A stretch of DNA of 64,000 nt, taken from Prescottella equi. GTDB lineage: Bacteria; Actinomycetota; Actinomycetes; Mycobacteriales; Mycobacteriaceae. Where the stretch lies: NCBI RefSeq assembly GCF_002094305.1, contig NZ_LWTX01000005.1, forward strand, positions 186,001 through 250,000, read 5' to 3'. Each line of letters opens with the position of its first letter. Position 1 is the stretch's first letter. The position numbers and the translations under genes were made by a program. The notes below the pieces were generated by a model. It was not told where the DNA came from. It worked only from the letters and a program-made list of their open reading frames with translations, and made no database searches. Positions 19,063 through 28,424 of the stretch are shown piece by piece.

Positions 19063-19752
19063 TCACTCCTCGAGCTTGTACCCCAGGCCGCGCACCGTGA
19101 CCAGGTGCTTCGGCTTGCCCGGATCGCCCTCGATCTTGGCGCGCAACCGCTTGACGTGGACGTCGAGGGTCTTGGTGTCGCCCACGTAGTCGGCGCCCCA
19201 CACCCGGTCGATCAGCTGGCCGCGGGTGAGCACCCGGCCGGAGTTGCGCAGCAGATACTCGAGCAGGTCGAACTCCTTGAGCGGCAACGTGACCGGGTCG
19301 CCGTTCACATGCACCAGGTGGCGCTCGACGTCCATCCGGACCGGGCCGGCCGCGAGGACGCCGTCGTCCACGTCGGTGGCGGCCTCGTTGTCCGCTCCGC
19401 GGCGCAGCACCGCGCGGATGCGGGCGATGAGTTCGCGAGCCGAGTACGGCTTGGTGACGTAGTCGTCCGCGCCGAGTTCCAGACCGACCACCTTGTCGAT
19501 CTCGCTGTCGCGGGCGGTGACCATGATGACCGGCACCGACGACTTCGCCCGCAACTGCTTGCAGACATCCGTTCCGCTCATGCCGGGCAGCATGACGTCG
19601 AGCAGGACGATGTCGGCGCCGGAGCGCTCGAACTCGGCCAGCGCGGACGGACCGTCACCGACGACGGTCGTCTCGAAGCCCTCCTTGCGGAGCAGGAACG
19701 CGAGCGGATCGGCCAGCGATTCCTCGTCCTCCACGATCAGCACACTCGTCAA
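19063..19752 (-). CDS. regX3: two-component response regulator RegX3
   Basis: A 229-aa OmpR/PhoB-type response regulator. The receiver begins [16 protein letters not shown], the phospho-accepting Asp is in [11 protein letters not shown] (about residue 52), and the switch Lys is in [10 protein letters not shown] (about 101). The winged-helix DNA-binding domain contains [25 protein letters not shown]. It pairs with SenX3, whose stop overlaps this start (4 bp). In mycobacteria the pair controls phosphate-starvation genes; this is carried over by homology. Confidence 0.96.
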   Translation of the reverse strand: MTSVLIVEDEESLADPLAFLLRKEGFETTVVGDGPSALAEFERSGADIVLLDVMLPGMSGTDVCKQLRAKSSVPVIMVTARDSEIDKVVGLELGADDYVTKPYSARELIARIRAVLRRGADNEAATDVDDGVLAAGPVRMDVERHLVHVNGDPVTLPLKEFDLLEYLLRNSGRVLTRGQLIDRVWGADYVGDTKTLDVHVKRLRAKIEGDPGKPKHLVTVRGLGYKLEE

Positions 19753-20990
19753 CGGTTGGCCTCCAGGCTCGTGGCGGCGGCGCCTCGCGCCGCGGCCTTC
19801 TTGTCGATCATCGATGAATCACGGTTCTCGCCCGCCGCGGCGGGCTCGGGTGGAACGGTCTCGAAGTGGGCGGGGATCCGCAGGGTGAACGTGGACCCGG
19901 TGCCGGGCCGGCTCCACAGGTCGATGGATCCGTTGTGGTTGGCGGCGACGTGCTTGACGATCGCCAGCCCCAACCCGGTGCCGCCGGTGGCGCGGGAGCG
20001 GGCCTTGTCGACGCGGAAGAACCGCTCGAAGACGCGTTCCTGGTCCTCCTTGGCGATGCCGATGCCGCGGTCGGTGACCGCGATCGCGACGTCGTCGCCG
20101 CGGACGGTGCGGCTCACCGAGACCGGGGTGCCCTTCGGCGAGTAGGCGATGGCGTTCTCGACCAGGTTCGACAGGGCCGTCACGAGCAGGGTGCGGTCGC
20201 CCATCACCTCGAGCCCGCTCGGGGCGTCGGCGTGGACGGTGATGTCGGCGGCCTCGGCGGCCACGCTGGACCGGCGCAGTGCCTCGGCGATGACGTCGTC
20301 GACGTCCACCACCTCGAGGTCGGGCAGTTTCTCCGCCCCCTGCAGACGCGACAGCGCGATCAGTTCGGTGACCATGTTGCCCAGGCGGGCGGACTCGCTC
20401 AGCACCCGCTGACCGAAGTAGCGGACCGAGTCGGGGTCGTCGGCCGATTCGAGTAGCGCCTCCGCGAGCAGACCCATCGCGCCGACGGGGGTCTTGAGTT
20501 CGTGGCTCACGTTGGCGACGAAGTCACGGCGCGTGGCCTCCATGCGGACCTGCTCGGAGTCGTCGTCGGCGAACACCACGACGAAGCGGCGGTCCTCCTC
20601 GCTCAGCAGTCGCGCGACGCCGCGCACGGCGATCTTGTCGCGTCCGCGTTGTGGCGTCCGCGCAGTCAGGTCGACCTCGACGGGCTCGCCCTTCGCGAGC
20701 ACCTCGGTGGCGGCGACCCACGCTCGGTCGTCGAGCATGCGGTTGCGGACCAACCCGAGCTCCTCGGCCCGCGGGTTGACCAACACGACGTCGTTGAACT
20801 TGTCGACGACCGCGATGCCGCTCTCCGAGGTGAGAACGATCAGGTCGAGCACCTGGGACATCGTCAAGCCCGCCTGGGCCTTCTGCCGCTCGGCGTGACG
20901 CCTGCTCAGTCGGGGAACGACGACCCCGCCGACGACGTAACCGACGATCGCGGTCGCGACGGCCAAGATTACGGCCTGAACAACAGTCAC
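19749..20990 (-). CDS. senX3: two-component sensor histidine kinase SenX3
   Basis: A 413-aa membrane kinase. One N-terminal membrane segment ([20 protein letters not shown]), a PAS-like region around 40-140, then the DHp helix with the phospho-acceptor in [16 protein letters not shown]. The ATPase domain has N ([13 protein letters not shown]), G1 (VTDRGIGI) and G2 ([11 protein letters not shown]) boxes. GTG at 20990 is chosen because TACGAT stands six bases before it, the layout of a leaderless promoter. Mycobacterial SenX3 also starts VTV at this point; an upstream in-frame ATG would add unrelated residues. It senses phosphate state together with RegX3. Confidence 0.95.
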   Translation of the reverse strand: MTVVQAVILAVATAIVGYVVGGVVVPRLSRRHAERQKAQAGLTMSQVLDLIVLTSESGIAVVDKFNDVVLVNPRAEELGLVRNRMLDDRAWVAATEVLAKGEPVEVDLTARTPQRGRDKIAVRGVARLLSEEDRRFVVVFADDDSEQVRMEATRRDFVANVSHELKTPVGAMGLLAEALLESADDPDSVRYFGQRVLSESARLGNMVTELIALSRLQGAEKLPDLEVVDVDDVIAEALRRSSVAAEAADITVHADAPSGLEVMGDRTLLVTALSNLVENAIAYSPKGTPVSVSRTVRGDDVAIAVTDRGIGIAKEDQERVFERFFRVDKARSRATGGTGLGLAIVKHVAANHNGSIDLWSRPGTGSTFTLRIPAHFETVPPEPAAAGENRDSSMIDKKAAARGAAATSLEANR

Positions 20991-20996
20991 ACGTGA

Positions 20997-21002
20997 ATCG
21001 TA
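20997..21002 (-). promoter_or_regulatory. -10 element for leaderless senX3 transcript
   Basis: TACGAT followed by six bases and the senX3 GTG. Spacing matches the TANNNT-N(6-7)-start pattern seen at many genes in this window. Confidence 0.55.
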
Positions 21003-21145
21003 CGTTCGCACGGACGACGCACGAAGGCGGGTGTGACCGTTTTCTCGCACGTCACAGGCCCGAGAGCTGGCGTTATCCACCTGTTCACCGTTTGTTTCCC
21101 GCTCCCCTCGCGTTTTGCGCACTCATCGCGTTCCGGGCACGGAAA

Positions 21146-21216
21146 ACCCCGCGTTTCGCGCACTTGACGCCGGCCGGGAGGGGCCGTCGTCGCGACAAGT
21201 GCGCGAAACGCGGGGT
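21146..21216 (-). terminator. 21-bp stem hairpin downstream of gpmA
   Basis: Bases 21146-21166 and 21196-21216 are perfect inverted 21-mers (ACCCCGCGTTTCGCGCACTT plus G). The 29-base loop contains its own CGGCC/GGCCG stem. It lies just after the gpmA stop and before senX3. An imperfect copy of the left arm (GCGTTTTGCGCACT) occurs at about 21111-21124. Confidence 0.75.
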
Positions 21217-21246
21217 CGAGAGAGAACCGCCGAGGACTCCCTGGAA

Positions 21247-21993
21247 CTACTTGGCGCCCTGGTTCGCGACGGCCGCGGCACCGGCCGCGGCGGCCGCCGG
21301 ATCGAGGTAGGTGCCACCCGGGTTGAGCGGCTTCAGGTTCTCGTCCAGGTCGTAGCGCAGCGGGATGCCCGTCGGAATGTTCAGACCCGCGATGTCCTCG
21401 TCGGAGATGCCGTCGAGATGCTTGACGAGTGCGCGCAGCGAGTTGCCGTGCGCGGTGACCAGGACGGTCTTGCCCGCCTTCAGGTCGGCCGCGATGGTCT
21501 CCTCCCAGTACGGGACGAGACGCTTGACGACGTCGAGCAGGCACTCGGTCAGCGGGACCTCGGGCAGGGCGGCGTAGCGCACGTCCTGGTCCTGGCTGTA
21601 CTCGCTGCCGGCCTCGATGGGCGGCGGCGGGGTGTCGTAGCTACGACGCCACAGCATGAACTGGTCCTCGCCGAACTCGGCCTTGGTCTGGGCCTTGTTC
21701 TTGCCCTGCAGCGCGCCGTAGTGACGCTCGTTGAGGCGCCAGTCGCGGATGACGGGGATCCAGTGGCGGTCGCAGGCGTCGAGCGCGAGGTTCGCGGTGC
21801 TGATCGCGCGACGCAGCAGCGACGTGTAGAGCACGTCCGGGAGCAGGTTGTGCTCGGCGAGCAGTTCACCGGCACGCTTGCCCTCGGCCATGCCCTTGTC
21901 GGTGAGGTGCACGTCCACCCAGCCGGTGAACAGGTTCAGCGCGTTCCATTCGCTCTCGCCGTGGCGGAGCAGCACAAGTGTTCCGGTACTCAT
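21247..21993 (-). CDS. gpmA: 2,3-bisphosphoglycerate-dependent phosphoglycerate mutase
   Basis: Interconverts 3- and 2-phosphoglycerate in glycolysis/gluconeogenesis. The 248-aa protein has the phosphohistidine motif [20 protein letters not shown] at the N-terminus, [11 protein letters not shown] near 60, [14 protein letters not shown] near 88 and [11 protein letters not shown] near 182, all diagnostic of the dPGM branch. ATG is preceded by GGGGG. An Ala-rich C-terminal tail of about 15 residues follows the core. Adjacent to senX3-regX3 as in mycobacteria (gpm1). Confidence 0.97.
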   Translation of the reverse strand: MSTGTLVLLRHGESEWNALNLFTGWVDVHLTDKGMAEGKRAGELLAEHNLLPDVLYTSLLRRAISTANLALDACDRHWIPVIRDWRLNERHYGALQGKNKAQTKAEFGEDQFMLWRRSYDTPPPPIEAGSEYSQDQDVRYAALPEVPLTECLLDVVKRLVPYWEETIAADLKAGKTVLVTAHGNSLRALVKHLDGISDEDIAGLNIPTGIPLRYDLDENLKPLNPGGTYLDPAAAAAGAAAVANQGAK

Positions 21994-22091
21994 ACCCCCA
22001 ATCCTGGCATGACGGGTGTTCGGGCTCGCGCGACCCGTCCGCATCTCCGCCGGTCGTGCGACGTAGCGCACCCTCGACGGGACCGCTCGAG

Positions 22092-22110
22092 TTAGGTTAG
22101 CCATTCCTAT
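22092..22110 (+). promoter_or_regulatory. IdeR/DtxR-type iron box upstream of the siderophore-binding lipoprotein
   Basis: TTAGGTTAGCCATTCCTAT: the left half matches the consensus TTAGGTTAG exactly and the right half keeps C....CCTA. It lies 21 bp before the ATG; CTATAT within 22107-22114 could be the -10. Predicts repression by Fe-loaded IdeR. Confidence 0.72.
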
Positions 22111-22130
22111 ATCTACTCGAGAGGTTCGTC

Positions 22131-23096
22131 ATGAGATTCCCCCGCGCGGCCGCGATCGCCGCCCTCATCGGTGCCGCCGCTGTCGTCGCGGCAGGCTGCT
22201 CGTCGGCCGAGTCCACACCCACCGCCGCCGCCGAAGGCGACGGCTGGAGCTACACCACCGGATACGGCAACACCATCGATCTCGATGCAGCGCCCCAGAA
22301 GATCGTCGTCGACACGTACTCCGCGGCCGCACTCTGGGACTACGGCATCCGTCCGGCCGGAATCTTCGGCTACGGCATCACCGGCGGTCAGGCCACCGGC
22401 AACGCCGACGTGTCGACGATGAAGGTCGTCGGTACCGACGGCGAGATGAACATGGAGGCCCTCGCCGACCTCGACCCGGATCTCGTGATCGGCTACGGGA
22501 ACTCCGACGACCCCACGTCCTGGACGTGGTGGGACGAACCGATGGCACAGAAGGTCAACAGCGTCGCTCCGTTCGCGGCCGTGAAGTTCTCGGGCGTCCC
22601 ACTGCCGGACGTGCTCGCCGAGTACCGCAACCTGGCCGCCGCACTCGGCGGGGACGTCGACGGCGATGCCGCGAAGTCGGACAGAGCCGCGTTCGACGCG
22701 ACCTCCGACCGCATTCGCAAGGTTGCCGCCGAGCGACCCGACATCTCACTACTTCCCCTCAACGGCGACAACAGCTCGCTGTACGCGGGCACCACCAAGC
22801 TCGCCCAACTCGGCTACCTGAGCGGGCTGGGCGTGAACTTCGTCGGCCCGGACGGCGACAAGGGATGGGCGGACCTGAGCTGGGAGCAGGTGCCGTCCTA
22901 CCCGGCCGACATCGTGATGCGGTACGTGCAGTCCCACGAGGCGTTCGCCGCCTCCCCCATCTTCGTCCGACTGCCCGCCGTCGCAGCCGGGCAGGTCATC
23001 GACTGGGACGACAAGCGCCCCAATACCTACGGCAACTACGCGGCGTGGTTCGCGGAGCTGGCCACCGTGATGGAGAACGCCCGCGAGGTCGCCTGA
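22131..23096 (+). CDS. iron-siderophore ABC transporter substrate-binding lipoprotein
   Basis: A 321-aa periplasmic-binding-protein type III (FepB/FhuD fold). The lipoprotein signal peptide ends in VVAAGCSS with the lipidated Cys near residue 23. A binding-protein core follows, containing GYGITGG, DLDPDLVIGYGN and ADIVMRY. GAGAGG lies five bases before the ATG. It stands alone on the plus strand with its own iron box and ends at a hairpin shared with the convergent siderophore operon. It probably delivers a ferric siderophore or heme-like ligand to the FecCD permease encoded downstream. Ligand unknown. Confidence 0.9.
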   Translation: MRFPRAAAIAALIGAAAVVAAGCSSAESTPTAAAEGDGWSYTTGYGNTIDLDAAPQKIVVDTYSAAALWDYGIRPAGIFGYGITGGQATGNADVSTMKVVGTDGEMNMEALADLDPDLVIGYGNSDDPTSWTWWDEPMAQKVNSVAPFAAVKFSGVPLPDVLAEYRNLAAALGGDVDGDAAKSDRAAFDATSDRIRKVAAERPDISLLPLNGDNSSLYAGTTKLAQLGYLSGLGVNFVGPDGDKGWADLSWEQVPSYPADIVMRYVQSHEAFAASPIFVRLPAVAAGQVIDWDDKRPNTYGNYAAWFAELATVMENAREVA

Positions 23097-23110
23097 CCTC
23101 CGACGAGACG

Positions 23111-23140
23111 CGGCCCCCGGTGAGTTCCTCCCGGGGGCCG
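23111..23140. terminator. bidirectional terminator of the siderophore genes
   Basis: CGGCCCCCGG and CCGGGGGCCG form a perfect 10-bp stem with a 10-base loop. It lies 14 bp after the lipoprotein gene and 2 bp from the stop of the convergent 47-aa gene. Confidence 0.8.
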
Positions 23141-23142
23141 AG

Positions 23143-23286
23143 TCATGTGCCGGGTACGAATCGGAACATCTGCGCGCCCTGTTCGCGGACGTCGAGGAAC
23201 ACAGCGCGAGCGAGCGGCGTGAGCCGATCCACGATCTCGGTCCACTCTCGTTCGCACACAGAATGATTGGCGAGCAGCGTGGTCAT
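23143..23286 (-). CDS. 47-aa protein translationally coupled to the siderophore ATPase
   Basis: A short soluble protein, MTTLLANHSVCEREWTEI followed by an amphipathic helix and ending FRFVPGT. Its ATG overlaps the TGA of the ATPase gene (ATGA) and it ends two bases before the terminator hairpin, so it is the last cistron of the six-gene iron operon. One Cys, no signal peptide. I do not recognise the family; it may be an accessory regulator or chaperone of the transporter, or a siderophore-biosynthesis-linked peptide. Coupling and codon use support a real gene. Confidence 0.65.
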   Translation of the reverse strand: MTTLLANHSVCEREWTEIVDRLTPLARAVFLDVREQGAQMFRFVPGT

Positions 23287-24155
23287 GACACCTCTTCCGG
23301 GGTTCGCGGCCGCCCGAGGGGAATCACGAGCGGTGTGTGGGTGACGGGGTCGTCGATGATGCGGCACGGCAGGCCGAAGACGTCTTCGACGAGGTGCTCG
23401 GTGACGATGTCCGAGGGCGCGCCCTCGGCGACGATCGCACCTTCCTTCATGGCGATGATGTGGCTCGCGTAGCGGCACGCGTGGTTGAGGTCGTGCAGCA
23501 CCGCGACGAGGGTGCGGCCGCCGGTCTCGTTGAGTTCGCGGCACAGCTCGAGCAGTTCGATCTGGTGCGCGATGTCGAGGAAGGTGGTGGGCTCGTCGAG
23601 CAGGACGAGCGGGGTCTGCTGCGCCAGCACCATCGCGACCCAGACCCGCTGGCGCTGCCCGCCGGACAGTTCGTCGACCAGCCGGGCCGACAGCTCCGTC
23701 ACACGAGTCGCTGCCATCGCACCGACGACGGCATCCTCGTCCTCTCCGGACCACTGCCGCAACAGTTTCTGGTGCGGGTACCGTCCACGGGCAACGAGAT
23801 CGGCGACGGTGATGCCGTCCGGCGCGATCGAGGTCTGCGGCAGCAGCCCCAGCCGGCGCGCCACCTCCTTCGCCGGGTACGACGAGATCGCGCGGCCGTC
23901 GAGCAGCACACTCCCCGACTGTGGCGTCAACAGCCGCGCCAGCCCGCGCAGCAACGTCGACTTGCCGCAGGCGTTCGGCCCCACGATCACCGTGAAACCT
24001 CCGTCCGGGATCTCGACGTCGAGGTGCTCGGAGATCACCCGCTTGTCGTAGCCGATGGTGAGGTCCTCGGCGCGCAGCCGAGTGGGCGTCCCCGCGGCTT
24101 CCACTGTCTTGCCGGGCATCTCGTCCCTCGTCAGCACCCTGGTTCGATCCGTCAC
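23283..24155 (-). CDS. ferric-siderophore ABC transporter ATP-binding protein
   Basis: A 290-aa FecE/FepC-type ATPase. Walker A GPNACGKSTLL is near residue 60, the signature LSGGQRQRVWVAM near 155 and Walker B LVLLDEPTTFLD near 178; the switch His is in LVAVLHDLNHA. The GTG start overlaps the permease stop (GTGA); an ATG/GTG ten codons upstream is possible but less compact. It powers import by the two FecCD permeases upstream in the operon. All ATPase motifs are intact. Confidence 0.93.
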   Translation of the reverse strand: MTDRTRVLTRDEMPGKTVEAAGTPTRLRAEDLTIGYDKRVISEHLDVEIPDGGFTVIVGPNACGKSTLLRGLARLLTPQSGSVLLDGRAISSYPAKEVARRLGLLPQTSIAPDGITVADLVARGRYPHQKLLRQWSGEDEDAVVGAMAATRVTELSARLVDELSGGQRQRVWVAMVLAQQTPLVLLDEPTTFLDIAHQIELLELCRELNETGGRTLVAVLHDLNHACRYASHIIAMKEGAIVAEGAPSDIVTEHLVEDVFGLPCRIIDDPVTHTPLVIPLGRPRTPEEVS

Positions 24156-25213
24156 TGTTTCCGTGCCTCTCGTGCGAGCAACCATGCGAAGTACACGCCG
24201 CCGATCGACACCGTCACCACGCCGACCGGTAACTGGTGCGGTGCGAAGGCACGCTGGGCCACGACGTCGCTGACCGTCAGCAGCGCGGCACCCATCACCG
24301 CGGCGGGCACCAGCGCCACCCCGGCGCTACGGGTCAGCCGACGAGCCAACTGCGGGGCCGCGAGCGAGACGAAGCCGATCGGTCCTGCGGCAGCTGTCAC
24401 CAGCGCGGTGAGTGCGACGCCGAGGACGACCAGGCCCAGCCGGGTCGGTTCGGCTCGCACACCGAGTGCCTTGGCGGCGTCGTCGCCCATCTCGAGCATC
24501 CGCATCCGCCTGCCCAGCACCAGGATCGCGGGGACCAGGACCAACAGCAGGATCGTGACAGGCCCCACCTGGCTCCAGCCGAGCGCGCCGAGCGAGCCGG
24601 CGCCCCACACCGCCGCGGACATCGCGGTCTCGAGGTCGGCCTTCAGGATCAACCACGTGTTCACCGACGCGAGCATCGCGCTGATGCCGATGCCGACGAT
24701 GATGAGCCGGAACCCCTGCACACCACGCTTGGAGGCCAGCAGGTACACCGCGGCCGCGGTGGCGATGCCGCCGATCAGCGCGCCGGCGCCCACCTGGTGG
24801 TAACTCCCGCCGACGATGAGGATCACCACGAGTGCGCCGGTGTAGGCGCCGGAGTTGAAGCCGATGATGTCGGGGCTGCCGAGCGGGTTCCGTGTGAGCG
24901 ACTGGAAGATCGCGCCGCTCATTCCCAGCGCGGCACCGAGCAGGATCGCGAGCAGCACGCGCGGCAGTCGCCATTCGACCACCACCATGTGGATGCGCGC
25001 CGGGACGTCCCCGAACAGTGCCTGCACCACCTGTCCCGGGGGCACGTAGTAGTCGCCGCTACCGAGCGCGAGCACCGCGACGGCCGCTGTGCTCGCGGCC
25101 AGCACGAGACAGACGACGGTGCTCCGCACGTCGATGCGGCCCGACCAGGGGCCGGGCCGGACGACGCGCGTGCGACGCCCGAAGTCGATCCGAGTTTCGG
25201 TCTCGGTGCTCAC
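24152..25213 (-). CDS. FecCD-type iron-siderophore ABC permease (second subunit)
   Basis: A 353-aa membrane protein with about nine to ten hydrophobic helices and the BtuC/FecCD landmarks GAALGMSGAIFQSLTRNPLGSPDIIGFNSGA near residue 100 (read as separate motifs GAALGMSG and RNPLGSPDI) and LAAPQLARRLTRSAG near the coupling helix. GTG overlaps the stop of the first permease (GTGA). It forms a heterodimeric channel with the upstream permease, energised by the downstream ATPase. Confidence 0.93.
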   Translation of the reverse strand: MSTETETRIDFGRRTRVVRPGPWSGRIDVRSTVVCLVLAASTAAVAVLALGSGDYYVPPGQVVQALFGDVPARIHMVVVEWRLPRVLLAILLGAALGMSGAIFQSLTRNPLGSPDIIGFNSGAYTGALVVILIVGGSYHQVGAGALIGGIATAAAVYLLASKRGVQGFRLIIVGIGISAMLASVNTWLILKADLETAMSAAVWGAGSLGALGWSQVGPVTILLLVLVPAILVLGRRMRMLEMGDDAAKALGVRAEPTRLGLVVLGVALTALVTAAAGPIGFVSLAAPQLARRLTRSAGVALVPAAVMGAALLTVSDVVAQRAFAPHQLPVGVVTVSIGGVYFAWLLAREARKQ

Positions 25214-26286
25214 AGTCCACTCACCTTGCGTCGTCGGACCAACCAGATCAGGACAGGAGCGCCGACGAAGGCGGTCACCACACCGACCTGCAGCTCGCCG
25301 GGCCGGATCACGATGCGGCCCAAGATGTCCGACGTGAGCAGCAGCATCGGCGCGCACACCACGGTGTACGGGAGGATCCACCGCTGGTCGGGTCCCACGA
25401 ACCATCGCGCGACGTGGGGGACCATCAGTCCGACGAACCCGATCGGGCCGGCCGCCGCGGTGGCGGCGCCGCAGAGCAGCGTCACCGCGATCACGCCGAC
25501 CACCCGGGTGCGCAGGATGTGTGCACCGAGGGTGCGGGCCAGGTCGTCGCCCAGGGCGACGGCGTTGAGGGGGCGGGCGATGACGAGGGCGAGCACGAGG
25601 CCCACCGCGATGAACGGCGACCCCCCGAGCGCAACCTCCATGGACCGCCCCGACAGGCTGCCGGCGTTCCAGTTGCGCATCTGGTCGAACGCGGACGGAT
25701 CGAGCAGCGTGATCGCCGACGACACACCACCGAGAACGGATCCGATCGCGACACCGGCCAACGTGAGGCGGATGGGCGTCGCACCGCCCCGTCCCACCGA
25801 GCCCAGCGCGTACACCACCACCGTCGCGACCACGGCGCCCAGGAACGCGAACCAGATGTACGACCAGATGCTGGTGAGACCGAACACCGCGACGGCGATC
25901 ACCACGGCGAACCCGGCGCCCGCGTTGACGCCGAGGATCCCGGGATCGGCGAGCGGATTGCGCGTCATGGCCTGGATCAGCGCGCCCGCGATCCCGAGCG
26001 CGGCACCGACCAGCAGGCCCAGCACGGTGCGGGGCACGCGCAGCTCGCGCACGATCACGTGATCGTTGGAGTCGTCGAAGTGCACGAGAGCGTCCACCAC
26101 GGTGCCCAGCGGAATCCCTTTGGAGCCCAACGCGATGCTCGCGAGAACCACGACGACGAGCACCGCCGCGCACACGAGCAGCCCCGCGGTCCGGCGGGCG
26201 TTGGTGCGGGCGAGACCCTGCGCCCGCTCCGCCGTCTCCGGAGTCTCGCTGAGAACTTCCCCCTCGGTCGAGACGGTGGTGGTCAC
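25210..26286 (-). CDS. FecCD-type iron-siderophore ABC permease (first subunit)
   Basis: A 358-aa permease of the same family as its neighbour, with about nine to ten membrane helices after a 35-residue polar N-terminus. Landmarks are GAALGIAGALIQAMTRNPLADPGILGVN (motifs GAALGIAGA and RNPLADPGI) and LMVPHVARWFVGPDQR at the ATPase-coupling region. GTG start overlaps the stop of the siderophore-interacting protein gene (GTGA). All junctions in this operon from here on are 4-bp overlaps, so subunits are made in strict stoichiometry. Confidence 0.93.
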   Translation of the reverse strand: MTTTVSTEGEVLSETPETAERAQGLARTNARRTAGLLVCAAVLVVVVLASIALGSKGIPLGTVVDALVHFDDSNDHVIVRELRVPRTVLGLLVGAALGIAGALIQAMTRNPLADPGILGVNAGAGFAVVIAVAVFGLTSIWSYIWFAFLGAVVATVVVYALGSVGRGGATPIRLTLAGVAIGSVLGGVSSAITLLDPSAFDQMRNWNAGSLSGRSMEVALGGSPFIAVGLVLALVIARPLNAVALGDDLARTLGAHILRTRVVGVIAVTLLCGAATAAAGPIGFVGLMVPHVARWFVGPDQRWILPYTVVCAPMLLLTSDILGRIVIRPGELQVGVVTAFVGAPVLIWLVRRRKVSGL

Positions 26287-27173
26287 AATCCCGCGTTCTC
26301 CAGCGTCCGGTCCACCTCGTCACGGATGTCCTCCTCGTCGCGGTCGGTGTCGTCCCACACCGCGTCGAGGCGTGCCTTGACCGTCTCGTCGAGGGCGTCG
26401 TAGCGTGCCCGCCACTCCTCCGCCTTGTACGTCCAGTACCCGATCACCTTGTAGGCGTCGGCCGCGAGTCCCAGGTCGTGGCGCAGATACTTGCGGATGT
26501 CGCGGAGCATCGTCGATTCCCCCGCGACCCAGATGTAGCCGGTCCCCTCCGGAATACTCAGGCGGCGAATCGCTTCCGGCAGCGCACTGGCGGCGATGCC
26601 GTTGCCGGTGCCGTGCAGCCACACGAACTCGACGTCCGCGGCCGACTCGATCCGCTGTTCGTGGCTCGGATCCGCAACCTCGACGATCGCGGTGGCCCGC
26701 ACGTGCGCGGGCAGGTTCTCCACGAGCCGTCCGAGCGCCGGGAGTCCGGTGGCGTCGGTGACGAAGATCTGCCATTCGGTGTGCGCCGGTGGCTCGTACA
26801 AGCCGCGGGACGCTCCGAGGTACAGCACGTCGCCGGGCTGCGCGGCCTGGGCCCAATCGGAGGCCACACCGCCCTCGTGGACGACGAAATCGATCGTCAT
26901 CTCGCCGCGCCCGCCGTCGAATCGACGGACCGTGTACGGCTGGCACGGTGACGGTTCCTTACCTTCCGGATAGATCCACCCGCGGCCGTTCGTCGCATTC
27001 GGGTCGATCTCCGGGAGGACGAACTCGCCGGTTGCCGGCACCGGGAAGTGCAGGCGCAGGTATTCGTCGCCGACCCCGGTGGACGTGAAGCCGTTCAGAC
27101 CGCCGAAGACGATCCGAATCATGCCGGGGGTGAGGGCGGTGGCGTCGACGACGGTGGCGCGGAACAGTTCCAT
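26283..27173 (-). CDS. siderophore-interacting protein (SIP-type FAD ferric reductase)
   Basis: A 296-aa cytosolic reductase of the ViuB/SIP family, expected to release iron from imported ferric siderophore with FAD and NAD(P)H. The FAD domain contains YLRLHFPV and PYTVRRFDG (RxYTxR-like); GGVASDWAQAAQPGD follows. The C-terminal nicotinamide domain has GYIWVAGESTMLRDIRKYLR and the terminal GYWTYK. The gene starts 35 bp after the Tat-lipoprotein gene and overlaps the permease start. In IrtA of mycobacteria this domain is fused to the ABC transporter; here it is a separate protein beside an IrtAB-like pair. Confidence 0.92.
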   Translation of the reverse strand: MELFRATVVDATALTPGMIRIVFGGLNGFTSTGVGDEYLRLHFPVPATGEFVLPEIDPNATNGRGWIYPEGKEPSPCQPYTVRRFDGGRGEMTIDFVVHEGGVASDWAQAAQPGDVLYLGASRGLYEPPAHTEWQIFVTDATGLPALGRLVENLPAHVRATAIVEVADPSHEQRIESAADVEFVWLHGTGNGIAASALPEAIRRLSIPEGTGYIWVAGESTMLRDIRKYLRHDLGLAADAYKVIGYWTYKAEEWRARYDALDETVKARLDAVWDDTDRDEEDIRDEVDRTLENAGL

Positions 27174-27208
27174 GAGAGTGAAGCCTCGTTTCGGAAAGGT
27201 GTTGCGGC

Positions 27209-28201
27209 TCAGCCGAGCCGGGAAAGAAGAGTGTCGAACTGGGCAACGAGTTCGATGGCGGAGTACACCGATCCGAACTGCAGCCGCTGATCGATCGCCT
27301 GGACGCGGCCGGCCGCCACGGCGGGGACGCGCTGCCACAGCACGTCGCCGGCCAGCGCGCCGAGATCGCCGCGCGGAGCGAGCACGATCAGCCCGTCCAA
27401 ACCGTCCAGCAGTTCGAGCGACTCCATCCCGAAGCTGTCGGAGTCGGAAAGCCCACCGATACTGCCGAGCGTCCCACCGACATCCGCGAGAACCTGCGGC
27501 GGGAGGCGCGAGCCACCGTTGTGAACCAGATAGAACTGGTCCTGTTGCAGACTGACGATCCCGAAGCGGGCGCGCGCGAGCGTGTCCCGGTGCCGGGCGC
27601 GGAACGCTGCCGCCACCGCGTCGTACTCGGCCAGAACGCGGTCGAAGGTCGCGGTGCGTCCCAGCCAGTCGGCCAACCGGGTCAGGTTCTCCTTCCACGG
27701 AACCGTGAACTCGGTGGTGATCACGGGCGCGATGTCGAGCAGCTTGGGCGCAGGCCACATTTCGCTGTCGAGGTTGACACATACGATCAGGTCCGGTGCG
27801 AGTCCCAACACTTCCTCGAGATCGACGGGCGCCGTGAGTACCCGAGCGTCGACCGGCGGCAGCCAGGGCGCCGGGGTGTCGTAGCTGGTCGCGATCACCG
27901 GAAGCTCCAGCGCCAGAGCCGGTTCCAGATCGAGCCGGGAGTCGATCACGACCACCCGCTGTGGCGCGACCGGGATGTCGTAGGTTCCGAGCGGCGTGGT
28001 CACGGTCCGGGTCGCGGCGGAGGCAGTGTCCGATCCGGACGACGTTCCGCATCCCACGGTGAACGCCGTCGCCCCGAGGGCAATGGCCCCCAGGAAGCCT
28101 CGACGCGACAGGGCTGCGGTGAGCTCCGCCCACTGCCGGTCCACGCCGACGGCATCGAGGTGTGGCCGCGCCGGGTGCGGGGGCGACATCAGTGGGGTCA
28201 C
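27209..28201 (-). CDS. siderophore-binding lipoprotein with Tat signal
   Basis: A 330-aa substrate-binding protein (FecB/FhuD fold). The N-terminus contains a twin-arginine motif SRRGFLG near residue 32 and a lipobox ending FTVGC near 50, so it is exported folded by Tat and lipidated. The core motif GLAPDLIVCVNL is seen near 135. GTG start is supported by GGAG six bases upstream. It is first in the iron operon, with an iron box 47-65 bp upstream. The export route differs from the other binding lipoprotein at 22131, suggesting that two different ligands share one permease. Confidence 0.9.
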   Translation of the reverse strand: MTPLMSPPHPARPHLDAVGVDRQWAELTAALSRRGFLGAIALGATAFTVGCGTSSGSDTASAATRTVTTPLGTYDIPVAPQRVVVIDSRLDLEPALALELPVIATSYDTPAPWLPPVDARVLTAPVDLEEVLGLAPDLIVCVNLDSEMWPAPKLLDIAPVITTEFTVPWKENLTRLADWLGRTATFDRVLAEYDAVAAAFRARHRDTLARARFGIVSLQQDQFYLVHNGGSRLPPQVLADVGGTLGSIGGLSDSDSFGMESLELLDGLDGLIVLAPRGDLGALAGDVLWQRVPAVAAGRVQAIDQRLQFGSVYSAIELVAQFDTLLSRLG

Positions 28202-28247
28202 AACGTCTCCAAGAGGGTTCGGGGCACCATCCCGAGGGACAGGCAGG

Positions 28248-28266
28248 CGAGGTAAGGCTCACCTGA
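28248..28266. promoter_or_regulatory. IdeR/DtxR-type iron box in the divergent siderophore promoter region
   Basis: CGAGGTAAGGCTCACCTGA matches 14 of 19 positions of TTAGGTTAGGCTAACCTAA, including AGGT.AGGCT.ACCT. It lies between the uptake operon (minus) and the ABC exporter-fold operon (plus), so one IdeR-bound site may control both. Confidence 0.75.
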
Positions 28267-28411
28267 AAGTACGGGAGGAGTCTCGACAGCGCGATGCCCT
28301 GAACTGCGCGAACACGCCAACCGATATCGCAAATCGGCCACATCCCGCCGAATGTCCACATTGGAACAGCCGCTGGCCATTTCGGTGCTACCGAGGCTGC
28401 GAGCCGGTCCC

Positions 28412-28417
28412 TAACGT
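28412..28417 (+). promoter_or_regulatory. -10 element for a leaderless ABC transcript
   Basis: TAACGT followed by seven bases and GTG at 28425. An alternative in-frame GTG at 28416 would fall inside the hexamer. Confidence 0.45.
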
Positions 28418-28424
28418 GGCCGCC

